A model generated the notes under the pieces. That model did no database searches and was not told the origin of the DNA. It worked only from the letters and a program-made list of their open reading frames with translations. DNA of 53,208 bases, taken from Gnetum montanum. Its lineage: Eukaryota; Streptophyta; Gnetopsida; Gnetales; Gnetaceae. The stretch lies in the NCBI GenBank assembly GCA_015680685.1, contig MNCI01004713.1:74838-128045 (forward strand). Reading direction: 5' to 3'. Shown piece by piece: positions 1-10,205 of this stretch. The position numbers and the translations under genes are program-made. The first letter of the stretch is position 1. Every line of letters begins with the position of its first letter.

Positions 1-697
1 TGAGCATACCCATGGCCTGGGAAACGATGTAACAATGTGTAGTAGCGGGCCATGGCAGCATCCAAGGGTTCATATGTACCTTGCTTCCAACCTTAGATTT
101 GCTTACGCAAATTGGACACTCTAGAGTACGTTTGATATTTTTCATTGAATAGTTCTAGCATCGTACTCCACCTCCTGATGGTTTCTGGTTCTAAGGACCA
201 GTACCAACTCTCTGCTTCTTTGGTGAGTGTCCTTGGGAACAACTTAAGTTTTTGCCACTTATTTTCTATATTCTGTAGGGGACATGCATCATGGAATGCC
301 TGTAAATTATTTTTCGAATTAGCATTATATCCTCCTTCAAATCGTGGGATGTTGTTCATGTCTAATCGTTTGATCCGACTATCATTTAAATGCCTTGTGG
401 GAATCCTAACTGCCTCCATTATGTCAAGCATACTTTGGGTTGCAAGTAGGAGCTCATCATGATCGTTTCTTTCATGATGTCTATGATGTCTGCGTTGTTC
501 CCTACTCTCCCTATGTCTTTGCCCTTGTCCTCTCTCTCGACTTTCCCATCGAGGTCTTTCATCCTTCTTACCTTTATCCTCACCTTATGTTCATGGTGGC
601 TATGCCCAGATGTGGAAGGAGAGGGTGAGTGATGTGAAGAAGGGGAAGAAGAAGGGGAACCATCGCCATGACGATGTTTCTTGCCTTCTCTTCGGCT
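1..697 (-). pseudogene. E1 gag, truncated and broken
   Basis: The minus-strand translation matches the gag of E3 almost residue for residue. It has the Ser/His-rich stretch near 600-697, the block beginning MLDIMEAVRIPTRHL at 431, and the core block with FPRTLTKEAESWYWSLEPE. An in-frame TAA at about 93 replaces the CAA/CAG codon after LRKQI, and gag coding resumes beyond it with GWKQGTYEPLDAAMARYYT. The frame is also shifted in the charged region between about 440 and 600. The N-terminal part of gag is missing: the single N at 698 joins the 5' leader directly to the codon equivalent of about residue 200. Gag would form the particle coat; this copy cannot. Confidence 0.85.
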
Positions 698-698
698 N
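698..698. other. Single N at an abrupt internal junction of E1
   Basis: On one side lies leader sequence matching E3 near 48965. On the other lies gag sequence matching E3 near 49650. About 680 bases present in E3 are missing exactly at this ambiguous base. It may be a scaffolding or consensus join rather than a biological deletion. Confidence 0.7.
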
Positions 699-747
699 AC
701 GATGTGAGTGATGTCCCTTATGTTCTATTTGGTGCACAAACACTTAG

Positions 748-765
748 TCCCTGGCAACAGCGCCA
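748..765 (-). promoter_or_regulatory. E1 primer binding site (tRNA-Asp type)
   Basis: The minus strand reads TGGCGCTGTTGCCAGGGA, one base inside the LTR end. It is complementary to the 3' end of plant tRNA-Asp except for two transitions from the E3 copy. tRNA-Asp priming is usual for Athila/Tat-lineage gypsy elements. Confidence 0.85.
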
Positions 766-766
766 A

Positions 767-1823
767 TGATGAGTGGTGAGGCACCCCTACACTCAACCAT
801 ACGAAACGAGCGTAGCACGCGTGATCCGGTCGAACTCCATAGACTAAATGCCTACACACCCCATGGAACACTTGGGTTAATCATTCGTTGTCTTCTCAGA
901 CTTACTTATAGTTGTCACGGTGTATGGTTAAGTAAGTCTAAGGTATATGATTTTTATGGTCTTTTATGGTTTTTCTCCTATGCTATCAAGGTGAAGGGTT
1001 GAGAAAGCTAACTAACTCTAACTAAGAACTAAGTCTAAATTAACTAGCATCAACATCCATTCCCACTTACCGTACACACCCTGAACTATGCAACTATGGC
1101 TACCAAATGCTAATTAGTACTAGGATCACCACATGTAACACACGTGCTCGAAGTGGTCGTACTGAGGCACCTAACTAGGAGGAAAGGGTTGAGAGAATCT
1201 ATCTAGCCTACGTGCGATGAGCAGCCAATTCCTTGACTAACCGTACACATCTACCTTGCACAACTACCACTGGGATTACCAAGCATAGATCCTGGATATG
1301 CCACAGTGTTACCAAGTAGTCACATGAGATGTTCGTAATCAAGTCGTACTCATACCGCATGCGATGAGAAGTCGATTCCTTGACTATCCGTACACATCCT
1401 TAAATGTTCGTAATCAAGTCGTACTCATACCGCATTCTAGGAAAGCAATAAATAACATTAAAAAAAATCCTATTCCATGCACTACAAGGTTTATCCAATC
1501 AAGTTCATCTTTATTTCCGTACACAACTTTGTGTTCAGGTACAATTTTGCTCAAATAAAGATCCATTCACTCTAGGACTCCTACTGCGGGCACATGGAAA
1601 ATAATCTATCTCTGGAGTGATCAAACTACCAGAGTTTCCCTACTTCTAGACCAATATGGAAAATAAGGGGAGTGTCGCCTCTTATTTATAGATTTGGCAG
1701 GGGACCATGATATCGTGTACACGACATCGTAGGGGACGATGTGATATCGCGTACGCAATATTGCATGGGATGCGATATTGTGGCGGCCGCGATATCGCTG
1801 CTTGTGCATATCGTGTCTCATCA
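767..1823 (-). repeat. E1 5' LTR (1057 bp)
   Basis: The ends are TGATGAG and CTCATCA. On the minus strand, U3 is about 130 bp and holds several CpG-rich palindromic units around GATATC/GCGTACGC before a TATA box (TATAAATAAGAGG, near 1684). Downstream, the transcribed part carries duplicated AGTACGAC and GTACGG modules; 1330-1365 and 1400-1435 are near-identical copies around TCAAGTCGTACTCATACCGC. It aligns along its length with the LTRs at 32874-33620 and 47864-48899. Confidence 0.9.
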
Positions 1824-2185
1824 GTAACCTAGTAGCATTGCAACATGTTCAAGATGTTTATGGTAGATGGGAACATATGCTTATGTTAGGATTAGTCTAA
1901 GACATTAATTAGTAACTAGATTAATTAGCATTTAATTACTTTATTTTATACACTTAGATGAAATAGATAAAAATATCAAAGTTATACAAATCATATGCCT
2001 TAGTTACACTTAACCATACCATTGAACCTCTCAAGTAGAACTAGGAAGACAACAATCACATCCTTGAGATTCACTACCTAGATAATGCATACTTAGAGAG
2101 CTAAAGTCTATAGAATTTGATCGGATCAGTTAGTGAACACTAGTGATTCATATCATTGGGCATAAGGACTACTCATTGCTCATCA
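1824..2185 (+). repeat. E2 5' LTR remnant (3' third)
   Basis: It matches the 3' LTR of E2 from about 13786 onward, for example CTAGTAGCATTGCAAC, TTATGTTAGGATTAGTCTAA and GAGATTCACTACCTAGATAA. It ends in CTCATCA directly before the PBS. It carries a short extra duplication (ATTAATTAGTAACTAG, about 1898-1913) missing from the 3' copy. The upstream part of this LTR is separated by the E1 insertion and lies left of the window. Confidence 0.85.
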
Positions 2186-2186
2186 T

Positions 2187-2204
2187 TGGCACCATTATCA
2201 GGGA
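2187..2204 (+). promoter_or_regulatory. E2 primer binding site, decayed
   Basis: TGGCACCATTATCAGGGA lies one base after the LTR. Compared with the intact E3 site it has five differences, and all are G-to-A or C-to-T transitions. Confidence 0.8.
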
Positions 2205-2334
2205 TCTTAGTTAGCTACGTGCGCTATCTAGGAAGTTAGTGAAATCATCCAACAACATTATAAAAAACCTTAAGGTCAAAAGTCATTAAAAAAAATAATA
2301 ATAACAAAGGCATGCTATTTTCACAAGAATTGAT

Positions 2335-4639
2335 ATGGCTTCTTCTCATAGAGAAGATTCTCTACCATGATTCACAGGCGATTCCAATTAGCAAAGACAA
2401 GAAGGCATGAAATCACCCATGCCCCAAAAATGTTGAGTGGTCTATATGCATCTAGATGAGTACCTTCCGAATTTCACCATCATCCTACATAGGGATGAAC
2501 TGTGGTGGAGGAACATAGAGGGTAACATCATGTTGGCACCTAATCACTCAATTCCTGTGATGCTACTCCATAATCTCATGAAAATGAACATCATAAGACT
2601 CAACACTAAGTACAAGGCGCAAGATCATTCCTACCAATATTATCATCCCATGGAGGCTTGGTGAAAGAAGGATTGATAAATGGAAGCTCACTATGAGGCT
2701 TCAAGCTAAATAGTTCTCAAACCCCTTGTTCATGTTGAGCTAAAAGGAAGGGGAGGACCCATTTTTAGGAACTTCCCAATACACTGATTCCCCTCCTCTC
2801 TTTGAGAAAGAGTCCCTTAATCAAAATCTACATTCCATTGTAGACAACCCTAGTTCTAGGAAGATCAAATCTCATGACCATAGGACCTCAAAGGAAGCAA
2901 GTCAAGGTAGGAACCATGACAAGTATCACAATAATGATAGACATGGTAATCATGGCCAAGACCAAAGGAGAGGAAGTAGTAGGCATTGTTCTTGTGCTAG
3001 TCTTCATTCCTCTTTGTCTTCATCATTCTCATCATCTTCCTCCTCCAACTCTGACCGAAGTTATATAGGGAGAAACCGTGATGGAGGTGACCAACGGGAT
3101 AGGGATGATCATAGATCTTGCCAGAATACTAGAGATGAAGGGCATGGTCAATCAAGGGATGTCCACCATAAATAAAGAAGGGATAGTAGGGGGCATCATA
3201 GGCATCATGATCATCATAGGGGCCATGACTATGATGAGCCTCTGCTTACAACCAAAATAATTCTTAACATTGCATATGTTGTAAGGATTCAAACAAGGCA
3301 TGTGAAGGATAGCTAGATTAAATGGTTGGACATGAACAATATCCCTAAGTTCAAAGGGGGATACAATTCTAATCCACAAAACCATCTCCAAGTCATTCAC
3401 GATGCATGCACCTTATAGAATGTCGAGAATGAATGGTAGAAATTGAAGATGTTTCCCAAGACACTCATCAAGAAGGACAAAAGTAGGTGCCAATCCTTAG
3501 AATTGGAATCAATCAAATGATGGAGTATGATGCTGGAACTCTTCAATAACAAGTATCAAACATACTCCTAAGTATCTAACCTTAAAAGACAGATCCAAGG
3601 TTGGAAGCAAAGAACACATGAATCCTTGGATGCTGCCATGGGCAAATATTACTCATTGTTGCCATGGCTTTTTTCAAAGAAAATAATTATGCCATATCAT
3701 AGATGGGCTCCAAACAGAAATGAGGAGAACTCTTGGGGTCTATGCCCAAGGGATGCTTTCAAAGCTAAGAGCCCATAAAATCTAAAGGTTGATTGAGCAA
3801 GTCGTCAAAGAAGAAGGTGAGTTGAGGAAAAATGAAAGTGCATAGGAGTCAAATTGGGATCATTTCATTCAAAAAAGGGAGGTTTGGTTTTGTGACAATG
3901 AGGAGGAGGCACCAATTGATAAAGTGATGCAATGAAAAACCTTACTGATACAAAAATCTATTTCTAAAATATCCATCAACGTGCACAAGATGTGGGATTC
4001 TTTGGATGAAAAGTTTCAAACTACCCTCAAAATTACTGAGAAGATTAAAGAGCATGGTAGTGGTCATGATTGATGGAGAAGGAAGGAAGCTAAAAGTGCC
4101 CATCAAAAGAGTAAGGGCAAAGTTGCTGCAATGGATGAGGTTGTGAATTCTGAAATAGATGATGAAGGATGTGACATATGCTAATACAAACATCCCAAGT
4201 GATTTTACCTAGTCGTGTCCAACTTGCAGGAATCTGAGGTGTATGCTTTAAATCCAAAATTGAAAAAATGGCAAACATCTAGGAGGTTGCCTTATCCTCA
4301 AGGCAACTATAGGCAATTCCACCAACAAGCCTACTATCTGAGTGGAGCACCACAACAACCACATGAGTAGTACCAGTAGTGGTAGCATCCACAGTCATGG
4401 GGGATGTCACCACCAAGGTAGCAATACCCTTATCAGCAACCAAATCCATATGGATATTATGGATACTAAGCCTCGAAAATAACCCTTTTTCCAAACCAAC
4501 ATTTCTACCAAGCCCTCATAGACACCTATGGCTATTAACCCTATTTCTCCTTTCTCCTCCACAACATCCGTCAAGATCCCTTCAAACCAAACACCTCCCA
4601 AAGTACATACTGTAATGTTGACTCACGTAGTCACTGATT
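2335..4639 (+). pseudogene. E2 gag (retrotransposon capsid), decayed
   Basis: It starts with ATGGCTTCTTCTCA like the intact E3 gag. Recognisable blocks in order: YMHLDEYLPNFTIILHRDEL (2443), an Asp/His-rich variable region to about 3250, the gag core near 3335-3760 (NNIPKFKGGYNSN, LQVIHDACTL, then SLELESI and GWKQRTHESLDAAMGKYY), a CCHC-like knuckle at about 4168 (CDIC then KHPK), and a Gln/Pro/Tyr-rich tail near 4290-4470. At least ten stops interrupt the frame, for example a run of TAG in the Gln-rich tail where E3 has CAA/CAG. No functional product is expected. Confidence 0.85.
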
Positions 4640-5110
4640 AAATAAAGGCTAGCCACCTTCCATAGAAGAGATCTTATCCTGGGAGTCCCCTCATTTACTT
4701 GAAAATCACTAGAAATGAGCCTTGCAAGCCTCTTTTGGACTCAGGTTCTAATGTCAGTTTGATCTTACATGAAATGTACAAAGCCTAGAACCTACCTCCT
4801 CTCAAGAAGAGCAACATTCTTCTTGAGTTAGCATATCAATCCATTACTATTTCCTTGTGATTGGTGAAGGATATTGTGACCACCATCTATGGTTGGTCAT
4901 ATCTTGCTAACTTCCTAGTGATTCACATGGATAATTGCAAGGGAAACTTCCCAATCATCATAGGAAGGGCATGGCTAAGCACAATTGATGCATGGCTAGG
5001 AATCAAATACCTCTCCTTGGATATTTTCAAGAAAAATGACTTTAGGAAGATAGAGAGGAAGCATGTTCCATGCATTGTGTATAGTGATATAGGATGCCAC
5101 GATGTGTAGA
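4640..5110 (+). pseudogene. E2 retropepsin-like aspartic protease domain
   Basis: The translation keeps the catalytic motif LLDSGSNVSLI (about 4734) and the flap/C-terminal signature NFPIIIGRAWLSTIDAWLGI (about 4945). Both align with E3 residues 882-980. In retroelements this domain cuts the Gag-Pol polyprotein. Stops occur at about 4789 (TAG) and 4858 (TGA). Confidence 0.85.
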
Positions 5111-5429
5111 AATTATGGATAGTCAAAAGTACCACACTCATAATATGCAGGCAATGTGCATATGTCACAAAAATTCAAAGGTTCCTATATGTAATAGCCA
5201 TAAAATAGGAGGACACCTAGTTGCTAACAGCTGAAGCAAAAAGTAATTCAACCTTATGCATGGAATCCACTAAGAACCTAACAAATGCCTACATTGAAAG
5301 CATGGACGAACTAGAGCAAGTCCATCACCAACTCTCTAATGAATGTCATGAAACCTATTGGGGAGAGTTATAAATTCCTAAGAGCTTCAAGTAGAAGCCC
5401 CTTGAATTAAATACTCTATCAACCAGAAT

Positions 5430-6810
5430 GGAATATGCTTTTTTGAACAATGGAAAGCTTGTCATCATCGATGCTAACCTTACTCCTATGCAGAAAAAAA
5501 AGATGTTGGAGGTGGTCAAAAAATGGCCAACAGCCTTTGCATGGTCATATCATAAGTTGATTGGAATTGATCCAAGGATATGCTAGCATTGAATTTACAC
5601 AAATTTCTCCATTAAACCAAAGAGGTAGTTGTAGCAGTGGTTAAACCCCAAACTTAAGAAGATTATCAAAGAGGCAACTACAGCGGTGGTTAGCCCACTC
5701 ATGGTTGTGCCAAAGAAAGGTGGGAAATGGAGGATCTACATCAATTTCATGATATTTAATATAACAACATAAAAATATAATTTTCCTTTACCATTTGTGG
5801 ACTAAGTATTTGACATGATTTCTAGGCATTGCTATTACAACTCTCTGGATGGTTATAGTGGCCATAACAAAATCCACATAACATCTAAAGATCATATGCC
5901 AAAATATAATTCACAATTCATTGGGGGACTTTTGCATATAAAAATATGTCGTTTGGCCTATGCAATGCCCTTGCAACATTCCAACACCTATTCCTAATCA
6001 TTTTCCAATAGCAAATTGGTAGCGGGTGGAGGTCTTCATGGATGACTTCTCCACCTATTGTTCTATGTTTAAGCAAGACCTAGACCATCTTAAGAAAGTG
6101 CTAAAAAGGGCATGGAGATAAACCTTAGCCTCAATTGGAAGAAAAGCCACTTGATTGTCCAAGAGGGTATTGTATTAGGGCACAGAGTTTCACACAAAGG
6201 GATCAAGGTGGACTCTGAAAAAATAAGGATCATCCAAGAAATAACCTGACAACCAAAAATAGTCAAAGATATGAGGTCATTCCTTAGTCACACCAGCTAT
6301 TACCGGTGCTTCATCAATAATTTCACTAAGATCACTAAACCATTTGTGGAGTTAACAAAGAAGGATTCTCCATTTGTCTGGACTAAGGAATGTGAGCATG
6401 CATTTCAACAACTCAAGCAAAAGCTTGTGGAAACTCCAATCCTACAAGTACTTAATTGATCTAGACCATTCCACATTATGACAAATGCATCCAATTATGC
6501 CTTGGGAGTCATTCTCATGTAGTTGTATGATCGAAAATGTCCTTATTACATCCACTATGCAAGTAGGAGCATTGTGGGTGCACAACTAAACTACACAATA
6601 ATTGAGAAAGAACTAATGGTAGTGATGTATGCCTTGAAGAAATTCTAGCACTATGTGCTAGCGTACAAGGTGTTTGTGCACATGAATCATAGTGCAATCA
6701 AGTTCCTAATGAATAAGCTAGCAATGAGCCCCTATGTCATACGATAAATGGTGATCTTACAAGATTTCAATCTATCTATGGTGGATAGGAAGGAAACCGA
6801 GAACATGGCT
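5430..6810 (+). pseudogene. E2 reverse transcriptase and RNase H
   Basis: RT blocks are readable in order: MQKKKMLEVVKKWPTAFAWS (about 5490), VVSPLMVVPKKGGKWRIYIN (about 5692), the substrate-binding block DGYSGHNKIHITSKDH (about 5848), and the polymerase motif FMDDFS (about 6035), the form common in Athila-type RTs. The connection follows (RSFLSHTSYYRCFINNFTKI, 6274), then RNase H with MTNASNYALGVIL (6479), where the first catalytic Asp of the family (TDAS) has become Asn, and EKELMVVMYALKKF (6604). Many stops and shifts; non-functional. Confidence 0.9.
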
Positions 6811-6899
6811 GCTGACCAATTGTCTCGATTGAGATGGAACTACAAAGAGGAGAAAAGCTCACTTTCCAATCAATTTCTTGATAAACTCCTCTTTGTCAG

Positions 6900-8157
6900 A
6901 GTCGTTATTAAACAAGTGCTCAGGGAAACCAACTAGTATGATGACATCCTCACCTAACTTCTCACTCAGGAGATGCCACAAGAGTTGAATAATAAGAAGA
7001 AATAATAGTTTCTCCATTAAGCTAAACACTTCATGGAAACCAATGAACACCTTTACAGGATGTGCATCAATGGCCTAGTTTGATGATGCATTCCTATTGA
7101 TTATTAGCTACACATTCTCCAATACACTCATGAGGGCTTTTGTGGGGGCAATTATGCTAGGAGACAAATGACCATTATAATCCTCATGGAAAGGTACTAC
7201 TTGCCAATACTTTTCAAGGATTTCCATCACTTCATCCACTCCTATAAATGCTGCGAACATGATGGTGGGATGACGAGTCAAATGGAGCAATCTAAATGGT
7301 AGATCCAACCACTAGAACCCTTTGACATTTGGGGCATCGATTTCATGGATCCCATCACTCCCATGTCCAATGGGAAGGCGTACATCATAGTAGCTATTGA
7401 CTATTGCACCAACTAAGTTGAAGTTAGGGCCATCACTGATTACACATCTTCTATGACTCTTTGCTTTGTACAACAACATGTTGTAAATAGGTTTGGAATG
7501 CCACATGCACTTATTTCTGACAATCAAACTTACTTTATAGGCAGCACTTTTCGAAAGCTCATGCAACACTTGGGGGTTAAGCATAAATTTATAACTCCAT
7601 ACCACCCCCAAGTCAACAGTCAAGCATAGGTTACTAATAGAGAGATTAGAAAAATACTAACAAGAACCATTAGTAAATATAAGAGGGATTGGAGCACCAA
7701 ACTCAATGATGCCCTTTGGGCTTATCACTCCACTTAGAAACTTCCTATTGGCTACTCTTCCTATGAGCTCCTGTATGGAAAATTACCAACACTTCCCATC
7801 CAACCGAAACTTTGTATACTTTCAACAACCTTTGATCATTACCTTGATATAAGCCTAACATAGAAAGAATGATTAATGAATCTCAACATGCTAGCTAAAA
7901 ACTAATTGGTGGCCCTACCATATAATGAAGTACATAAGGAATTTAATAAACAACACCATGATCTTAGAATTAAGAAAGTGAAATTTCAACCTAGACATAA
8001 GGTTCTATACTGGAATCCCACACATGTGCCACAAAGAACTAAGTTCCAAACATTGTGGGAAGGACCTTATATTATGTATGAAACTTTTCCCTTTGGGGCC
8101 ATGTTAATTTACAAACCTAAATGCCCAAATAAGAAGTTGCTAGTCAACATACAATAA
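6900..8157 (+). pseudogene. E2 integrase, decayed
   Basis: The N-terminal zinc-binding region is visible near 7125-7260 (THEGFCGGNYARRQMT ... FHHFIHSYKCCEHDG). The DDE core keeps all three acidic residues: Asp in IWGIDFMDP (about 7330), Asp in ALISDNQTYF (about 7507) and Glu in TNREIRKIL (about 7632). A C-terminal region with KVKFQPRHKVLYWNP and LWEGPYIMYE follows at 7975-8090. The frame closes with TAA at 8155. Stops lie at about 7413 and 7735, among others. Integrase would join element DNA to the chromosome. Confidence 0.9.
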
Positions 8158-10205
8158 ATAAAGCCTTTCTGAGAACCTAAGAGAGCCAATGATTGCAACA
8201 CCATAATAGATGGACAAGAACACTTAATTTTTCAAATCTCCTCCTTCTAACTCAGTCGTGGGAGAGATTTCCATCCATGCTAATCCAAACACAATGGCTC
8301 TTTAGTTTTTCATTTTTTTTCTATTTTTCACAATTTTTGTTTTGCACCATTCTTAGTATGTTTTTCTTTTTCTTAAATATTTTACAATTTCCTCTATATT
8401 TTACTTTAATTGGTTTTGATTTCTCTGATGTTTTATTTTTCTTTTTGTCTTTCTTTATTTCTGTCAAGACTTTATGTAACTATAGCTATCAATTAATGGT
8501 GATTCATACTCTACATTGTTATTTGATTATGCATGTCCTGATTATATCCTTCAATTTTGATTTTAATAACTAAAACATAGTTTCTTTTCATGATAATAGG
8601 TAGTGAGTCCACATCATCCACAAATCCACATAACTCTATGGTTTTTATTTGTTTTGGAAATATGAGTTCCCTTCTTAAAATAGAACTTATAATGAACTTG
8701 TAACCTTGGTAGTTTCCAAACTTGGAAATGATTAAATGGATAGAAAAGGGTGTGACTTCAAGGGGATTTAATGCTCTTTGTACTTGCCTACATGCTTAGG
8801 TGCATCAGTATTTTCACAAGTCCTTTTCCATTCTTATGTCAACCAATAATAGGAAGCTAAGTCTTTGCATGGTGTGATTTCCATCCAAAAGTCCAAAAAA
8901 AATTAAAAAAAAAACAAGAATGGAAATTCAAATCACACCCCTTAGACTAGCACTAGTTATGGGGCTAGAAAGACATGTTACCCATGCCTAAATGCCCACT
9001 CTAACAAAGGCCCATCTTACTTCCTACTTCTCGTTTCTTCTCTTTTTGGAATGGTGATTGATTTGTGGTAATATTCTTGTGCCTTGGGGGTGAACATGTC
9101 TAAGAGTGTCATTAAAAAGCCACTAGCAGTGGATGGTCTTAATTCAAACTAAGCATGCACATTATCAAGTCATATTAACCATGAAATCCATAATGGACTT
9201 CATGTGACCATGCTACAGGACTTCATTCCATCCTCTACTTCATCTGCTTCCACTTTCCATAACTCACATCACTACCTTTTCTCATGTTTGTTTTAATGTC
9301 TCTATTTGATATTATTAAAATTCTTTAATGGTCTCTTTGGTGATTTTGTCCTTAACTAACTACAACCATTAATCATCCATGAGGCCCACGAACTCCTTGG
9401 TTTGAGGGCATGCAAGGGCATTCAAGGCATGAGCCTACTATGGGGAAGACTCACTTGCATACTCCTTGGTTGGGCTAGTTAAGTTCATCATCTCTTAGGC
9501 AATTTTTCATTCAAACCCTTCATACTCCATGTCCATTACATCTAGTTTTACATTCCTTAATTAAGATTCTCCACATGAAATCTTATTTTTTGTGAATTAT
9601 CTAGCCCTCTTCATGCATTTCATCATGTTCTAGGCTTCTTTGTCTTCCTTGAGACTCCAATTTTATTCAAAAATTCCTTCTTTTTCCTCATTTTTCTAAG
9701 TGAAAAATTTTTGCAAACAAATGTGTCAACATGATCACATTGGCACAGCATAAAAATTATCTATATATACCATGAGACTTAGCTATTTTTTGCACATTTC
9801 TTCCAAACGAATGAGGAGTTTTTGCCGTTTCAAGAGCTCAAAGCCTTCCAAAGTCGATAACTCACAAACTACTTGTCTGATTAAGCATGTTCTTCATTTT
9901 TGTAGCTACCAAAGGTGAGCTTTACATCATGGAGGACACAAACCTTAGGTTTTTGACAAAAAAAATTTCAAAATTTTTCTAACTCCCACAAGGTTTAACT
10001 ACAATAATATTAAAATCACTAATTCATGAGAGTTAAACCTTTCCAATGAACTCTGGTAGCCATCTAAATGAAATAATAATCAAATAATATTAAAATAATC
10101 ATTCTGCCATAATCACAGCTTAGCTAAAGTGTAACTAATCCAAAGAGACAAGGTACTCAAAGTGTTCGAAAGTTACCCATCAAACGCTAATCTTTAGTCA
10201 TCTTG
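8158..10205 (+). other. E2 post-integrase spacer, non-coding
   Basis: The first 950 bases are homologous to E3 52300-53208. Shared landmarks are the T-rich tract after CTCAGTCGTGGGAGAGA, AAGGGTGTGACTTCAAGG, AAGTCTTTGCATGGTGTG and CACACCCCTTAGAC. It is T-rich near 8300-8470. No frame with family resemblance is seen. From about 9100 to 10205 nothing is recognised beyond element spacer. Confidence 0.7.

Larger units (their letters stand above)
1..1823 (-). mobile_element. E1: Athila-like Ty3/gypsy retrotransposon, 5' part, nested in E2
   Basis: Read on the minus strand, the order is LTR (1823-767), primer binding site, short leader, then gag running off the window edge. LTR, PBS and gag all match the element at 47864-53208 (E3), so both belong to one family. 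The LTR ends carry TGATGAG...CTCATCA. The flanking bases after 1823 are GTAAC followed by LTR sequence of E2; the uninterrupted 3' LTR of E2 has the same site as a single TTGGTAACCTAG (about 13783). E1 therefore inserted into the 5' LTR of E2. The other end and its target duplication are outside the window. Gag has premature stops, so this copy is dead. Confidence 0.85.

Noticed and set aside
93-431. Minus-strand 112-codon frame as a gene of its own
   Set aside because: It is a fragment of E1 gag; its end is a point-mutation stop inside the family-wide frame.
8193-8573. 126-codon plus-strand frame rich in Phe/Leu/Ser
   Set aside because: It lies in the T-rich post-integrase spacer; hydrophobicity comes from T-rich codons and E3 has no matching frame.
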